Assembly: GCA_031266615.1 (NCBI GenBank)
Contig: JAISAR010000102.1
Coordinates: forward strand, 1-9,089
From: Rickettsiales bacterium
GTDB taxonomy: Bacteria; Pseudomonadota; Alphaproteobacteria; Rickettsiales; Anaplasmataceae
Direction of reading: 5' to 3'
Length of the DNA: 9,089 nucleotides
The position numbers were made by a program, and so were the translations under genes. The stretch's first letter is position 1. The number at the start of each line of letters is the position of its first letter. Below, piece after piece: positions 6,133 through 9,089 of the stretch. The notes beneath the pieces were generated by a model. It worked only from the letters and a program-made list of their open reading frames with translations. It was not told where the DNA came from and searched no databases.

Positions 6133-6948
6133 TTATTGGAGATAGTCCCTAATCTTCTTCAAATCTTCCCAAGCTAAACGTTTTTGCGCTGGTTGGCGAA
6201 GTAGGTAAGCTGGATGAAATATAGCAGCTGTGGTAATTGAATTAGACAAATATTGGTTAGTATACGTATGAAACCTGCCACGCAGGGTTGATATGGTTTT
6301 TGTGTTATCAAGTAGGCTATAACACGCGATTCCTCCGACCAGAATTAGAATCTGCGGTGAAACCAGTGCAATATGTTTTTCGACGAATGGCCTGCACATA
6401 TCAAGTTCTAGGTCAGTTGGTTTTCTGTTACCAGGTGGGCGCCAAAATACGGTATTGCTTATGTAAACTTTGGTGCGATCAAGATTAATTGCACCTAGCA
6501 TTTTATCAAGCAACATCCCACTTGCACCGCAAAATGGTATGCCTTGCAGGTCTTCATTTGCTCCCGGAGCTTCACCAACGAGCATAATTTTTGCATTTGG
6601 ATTACCGTCGGAAAAAACAGTATTGGTTGCAGTTTTCTTTATTTCACAACCTTCAAATGATACAACTGCACTTCTTAGCTCATCCACACTACTGCATTTA
6701 CTTGCAAGTTTCCTTGCTTCAATTATCCAGTCACTTGGGAACATGGTTTGTTGCTCTTTTCCACCTTTAGTGTCATTCCAGCGCGTGATGCTGGAATCTG
6801 CATCTTTCCCAGTGTCGGCTACTTGGATAACAGAAGGCTGCACATTCTCTTTGCTCCCCAGCTCTTTTTCTTCCTCACCTTCTGTTAGCGTGCAATCAAC
6901 GCCCACTTCATGGTAAAACTTTAATAATTCTAAATCCTCATCGCTCAT
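6133..6948 (-). CDS. Uracil-DNA glycosylase, family 4-like, with a repeat-derived insert
   Basis: The enzyme removes uracil from DNA to start base-excision repair after cytosine deamination. Of 271 residues, about 100-271 form the catalytic domain. It shows GEAPGANEDLQG at 125-136 (water-activating loop), RPPGNRKPT at 170-178 and HPAYLLR at 245-251 (DNA-intercalation loop motif), in the order of family 4 enzymes. Of the four iron-sulfur cysteines in classic family 4 proteins, only Cys101 and Cys185 are evident. The second is replaced within CEIKK and the third by Trp169 in FWRPP, a variant I associate with alphaproteobacterial members. Residues about 40-60 are encoded by a genomic palindromic repeat (6771-6831), inside a poorly conserved N-terminal region. 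The ATG at 6948 lies inside the end of def, an 11-base overlap, so the two are very likely co-transcribed with def first. Confidence 0.87.
   Translation of the reverse strand: MSDEDLELLKFYHEVGVDCTLTEGEEEKELGSKENVQPSVIQVADTGKDADSSITRWNDTKGGKEQQTMFPSDWIIEARKLASKCSSVDELRSAVVSFEGCEIKKTATNTVFSDGNPNAKIMLVGEAPGANEDLQGIPFCGASGMLLDKMLGAINLDRTKVYISNTVFWRPPGNRKPTDLELDMCRPFVEKHIALVSPQILILVGGIACYSLLDNTKTISTLRGRFHTYTNQYLSNSITTAAIFHPAYLLRQPAQKRLAWEDLKKIRDYLQ
6771..6831. repeat. Palindromic repeat inserted in-frame in the glycosylase gene
   Basis: ATTCCAGC at 6775-6782 and GCTGGAAT at 6790-6797 form a hairpin around seven bases. Positions 6771-6792 match the inverted copy at 8879-8900 at 21 of 22 bases. The following bases to about 6831 (CCAGTGTCGGCTACTTGGAT) resemble a dispersed Wolbachia intergenic repeat I recall. 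Read on the minus strand it supplies glycosylase residues about 40-60 without a stop or frameshift. The right boundary is approximate. Confidence 0.6.
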
Positions 6949-7477
6949 AGTGCCTCTTGATCTTTTGTGCTTTTTTTATGGCCATATCATACTTCAATTT
7001 AGACAAATGTCTAATATATAATATACCATTTAAGTGATCCAGCTCATGCTGAATACATCTCGCAAGCCAACCACTGGCTTTTAACGTCCGTTCTTCATTA
7101 TTTAAGTCTCTATATTTTGCAGTTAAATACTTTGGACGCTTAATTTCGTGACTTTGTTCTGGAATTGAAAGACATCCTTCCTTGAGAATTGTTTGTTCAT
7201 CAGATAATTCTATAATTTCAGGATTAATCATGCAAAATTTGCCATTCGATTTATATCCTGCTGGCCCGCTTTCAATGTCCTCTAGCTGAACATCCATAAC
7301 AAAAATTCTTTTTAGTACCCCAACTTGCACTGCAGCAAGGCCAAGACCATCTGCATCGTACATAGTTTCGAACATGTCGTTTACTAATTCTTTAATTTCA
7401 TCGTTTATAGCTGTTACTTCACTGGCACGTGTAGTTAACCTTTCATCAGGGGCAATTACAATTGGTAATTTAGACAT
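6938..7477 (-). CDS. def: Peptide deformylase
   Basis: Peptide deformylase removes the formyl group from the initiator methionine of new proteins in the cytoplasm, an essential step before methionine removal. The 179-residue product has all three family motifs: GLGLAAVQVG at 44-53, EGCLS at 100-104 with metal ligand Cys102, and QHELDH at 143-148 with ligands His144 and His148 and catalytic Glu145. Length and motifs fit type 1 bacterial deformylases. The ATG at 7477 places residue 1 just before the usual PIVIAPDERL start. No strong Shine-Dalgarno sequence is visible. It is divergent from ftsA across 138 bases and overlaps the downstream glycosylase gene by 11 bases. The methionyl-tRNA formyltransferase gene fmt, often next to def, is not adjacent here. 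Confidence 0.96.
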   Translation of the reverse strand: MSKLPIVIAPDERLTTRASEVTAINDEIKELVNDMFETMYDADGLGLAAVQVGVLKRIFVMDVQLEDIESGPAGYKSNGKFCMINPEIIELSDEQTILKEGCLSIPEQSHEIKRPKYLTAKYRDLNNEERTLKASGWLARCIQHELDHLNGILYIRHLSKLKYDMAIKKAQKIKRHYER

Positions 7478-7537
7478 AAAATTATAATTCTATGTTTTAT
7501 TTTTTCCTTTGTCCAGTGTTTGGGGTATATTAAAATG

Positions 7538-7565
7538 TTGCTGTATTTTTATAATAGAATATAAA
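7538..7565 (+). promoter_or_regulatory. Possible ftsA promoter
   Basis: TTGCTG at 7538-7543 and TATAAA at 7560-7565 are 16 bases apart, with transcription expected near 7572, about 44 bases before ftsA. AAGG at 7605-7608 is a suitable ribosome binding site seven bases before ATG 7616. A perfect TATAAT at 7550-7555 also exists but lacks a well-placed -35 box. Confidence 0.35.
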
Positions 7566-7615
7566 CTATTAAGGAAAGCTACAATTTGAATGGAATTGTG
7601 TCATAAGGTCAACTG

Positions 7616-8854
7616 ATGTACTCTGCAGTAATAGTAAAGCCAAAGAGAAGCGTTTTTGCTGTTTTAGACATAGGTACAACAAAGATTATTTGTCTAATCG
7701 TCAAGGTCAGTGGCAATTTCAGTTATAAAATAACAGGAACAGGTTATAAGATTGCAGAAGGTATAAATGGTGGATCAATAACCGACATAAAGCATGCAAA
7801 TTACTCTATTTCATCAACTATAGGTCTGGCTGAGCAAGTATCGGAGGAGACTATAGACCAGATATATGTTAATATTGCCGGGTGTGGAATTTCATCTTTC
7901 AACGTGCACAATGAAATTATTGCAGCTAATCATGAAATCTCTGACCGGGACATAAAACGTGTAGTCTTTCAAACGTTTGAGAAATATATTGAGGAAAATG
8001 TTATCATTCACAATATACCGCTAAAATATCACTTAGATGACATGACCGACATAAAGGAAGTTAGTGGATTGTATGGAAAAAGATTATCTGCTGACGTTAA
8101 TGTTGTCACTGCTTCTCGTCCGGCGCTTACCAATATTGAAAACTGCGTAACCAATAACAGTGGGCTAAGTATGGCCGGCTGTATTGCATCTTCATATTCT
8201 GCAGGTCTTGCTTGTCTAAGTGAAGATGAGAAAGAACTCGGAACTGCCATTGTTGACATAGGAGGTGGGTGCACTGCAATTGGAATTTTTAAAAGGGGGA
8301 AACTTACATATGCAGACAGCATTCCAGTTGGTGGCATTCATATCACTCGAGATGTTGCTTATGGACTATGTACAAGTATAGAACATGCAGAGCGCATAAA
8401 AATACTATATGGTAATACTATCGTGACTTCAATAGATGAAAACGAGTATATCACAGTGCAAAATAACGAAAGTGATGAACCAGCCCAAGTGCTCAAGTCT
8501 GAACTTGTTGACATTATAAGACCGAGAATCGAAGAAATACTTGAACTAGTAAAAGAGCAATTTCGGGAGCAGAAAGACACGATTAATAAAGTAGTCATCA
8601 CAGGTGGAACCAGTCAGCTCACAAGCATGAAAGAGATTGCAAGCTATATATTCAATAAGCAAGTCCGTATTGGGTGTCCTAAGTCGTGTAGTGGCCTTGA
8701 TGGCGAATACGATAAAAATCCTGTATTTTCTGCTGCCATAGGTTCTATAAAACTGATAGTTGATACTTTTTATAAAAATAGTCCTGGAATGCTCGGCCAG
8801 GATGGTAAAATAAGTAAATTGTATCACTGGGTTAAATCAAAAGTTACAGTCTAG
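7616..8854 (+). CDS. ftsA: FtsA, actin-like cell division protein
   Basis: FtsA is an actin-like ATPase that anchors FtsZ filaments to the inner membrane and recruits later division proteins. The 412-residue product shows the actin-fold nucleotide motifs: phosphate-1 DIGTTK at 18-23, phosphate-2 DIGGGCT at 214-220 and the adenosine motif TGGTSQL at 329-335. The region at about 85-165 corresponds to the FtsA-specific 1C subdomain. The C-terminus (KISKLYHWVKSKV, 398-410) has the look of the amphipathic membrane-targeting helix, so the protein appears complete. ATG 7616 has AAGG seven bases upstream. In many bacteria ftsA sits between ftsQ and ftsZ; here it is divergent from def and no ftsZ follows within the window, consistent with the broken-up division cluster of Rickettsiales. 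Confidence 0.95.
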   Translation: MYSAVIVKPKRSVFAVLDIGTTKIICLIVKVSGNFSYKITGTGYKIAEGINGGSITDIKHANYSISSTIGLAEQVSEETIDQIYVNIAGCGISSFNVHNEIIAANHEISDRDIKRVVFQTFEKYIEENVIIHNIPLKYHLDDMTDIKEVSGLYGKRLSADVNVVTASRPALTNIENCVTNNSGLSMAGCIASSYSAGLACLSEDEKELGTAIVDIGGGCTAIGIFKRGKLTYADSIPVGGIHITRDVAYGLCTSIEHAERIKILYGNTIVTSIDENEYITVQNNESDEPAQVLKSELVDIIRPRIEEILELVKEQFREQKDTINKVVITGGTSQLTSMKEIASYIFNKQVRIGCPKSCSGLDGEYDKNPVFSAAIGSIKLIVDTFYKNSPGMLGQDGKISKLYHWVKSKVTV

Positions 8855-8878
8855 ATTCCTGTTTTCTCTTATCATGCA

Positions 8879-8900
8879 AGCGTCACGCGCTGGAATGACA
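8879..8900. repeat. Inverted copy of the palindromic repeat found in the glycosylase gene
   Basis: The reverse complement begins TGTCATTCCAGCGCGTGACG and differs at a single base from 6771-6792. It lies 24 bases after the ftsA stop. Only this core is shared; the sequence following ATTCCAGC in the other copy (to 6831) is not obvious here. Confidence 0.65.
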
Positions 8901-8963
8901 ACATTCTACCCAGTTCATAAATTGCAACTAGCTATAAACATTAAAAAATTTACCAAACAAAAA

Positions 8964-9089
8964 AAAGGCGAAAGAAGCCCCGTGGCGGCTAGTTATTTAC
9001 TTTTGTGTCGAAATGTTGGCGTTTTTTTATCCTAAACGCTTAATAAGTGCGACTTAGCTGCTTTTTAATGCAACTAACCTTAGCCATAA
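8964..9089. repeat. Probable Wolbachia high-copy intergenic repeat, cut by the right edge
   Basis: The stretch from AAAGGCGAAAGAAGCCCCGT to the end contains no gene. It resembles a block I recall from many Wolbachia intergenic regions (GGCGGCTAGTTATTTACTT, then AACGCTTAATAAG). It contains a hairpin with GCGTTT at 9019-9024 and AAACGC at 9034-9039, and a smaller one around AGCC/GGCT at 8976-8990. Only one copy is in this window, so the repeat status rests on memory. A small RNA or terminator role is possible. The stretch 8901-8963 shows nothing notable. Confidence 0.42.

Noticed and set aside
6288..6916. Plus-strand open frames of 66 and 148 residues opposite the glycosylase gene
   Set aside because: The glycosylase has clear catalytic motifs on the minus strand. 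The 148-residue frame is serine-rich and of a composition expected from an antisense shadow.
1..9089. CRISPR array, tRNA, rRNA or insertion-sequence transposase
   Set aside because: No regularly spaced direct repeats, no tRNA cloverleaf pattern, no rRNA-like stretch and no transposase-like protein were seen on either strand.

Overview
The window looks like part of a Wolbachia chromosome or a very close relative in the Rickettsiales. It is AT-rich, its alphaproteobacterial housekeeping genes are scattered rather than grouped in classical operons, a RadC relic is decaying at the left edge, and short palindromic repeats are spread through intergenic and even coding DNA. The genus is inferred from protein style, gene mix and repeats recalled from memory; no search was run.

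Layout: (1) Positions 1-225 on the minus strand hold the degraded N-terminal part of a radC gene with two in-frame stops. (2) Positions 339-2772 on the plus strand form a compact unit of secG, pyrG and tadA, covering a protein-export channel subunit, CTP synthase and tRNA adenosine deaminase. A good promoter lies just before secG; secG and pyrG share one base, and tadA follows after 23 bases. (3) Positions 2877-4148 on the minus strand encode an MHS/ProP-type major facilitator transporter, convergent with tadA. (4) Positions 4441-5871 on the plus strand encode a 476-residue protein with no housekeeping match. It carries a candidate Cys-His-Asp triad of the YopT (C58) cysteine-protease type, a charged coiled-coil insertion and a C-terminal membrane hairpin. 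This is the most interesting gene here and a plausible host-directed effector. (5) Positions 5872-6132 are a gene-free stretch with three inverted repeats, one of them terminator-like. (6) Positions 6133-7477 on the minus strand hold def (peptide deformylase) followed by an overlapping family-4-like uracil-DNA glycosylase gene. The latter appears to carry a genomic palindromic repeat inside its reading frame. (7) Positions 7616-8854 on the plus strand encode the division protein FtsA, divergent from def. (8) Positions 8855-9089 are gene-free and carry another copy of the palindromic repeat plus a block resembling a common Wolbachia intergenic repeat.

Most genes serve core functions: protein export and maturation, nucleotide supply, tRNA modification, DNA repair and division. 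The accessory interest lies in the protease-like membrane protein, the repeat that has become coding sequence, and the radC relic.
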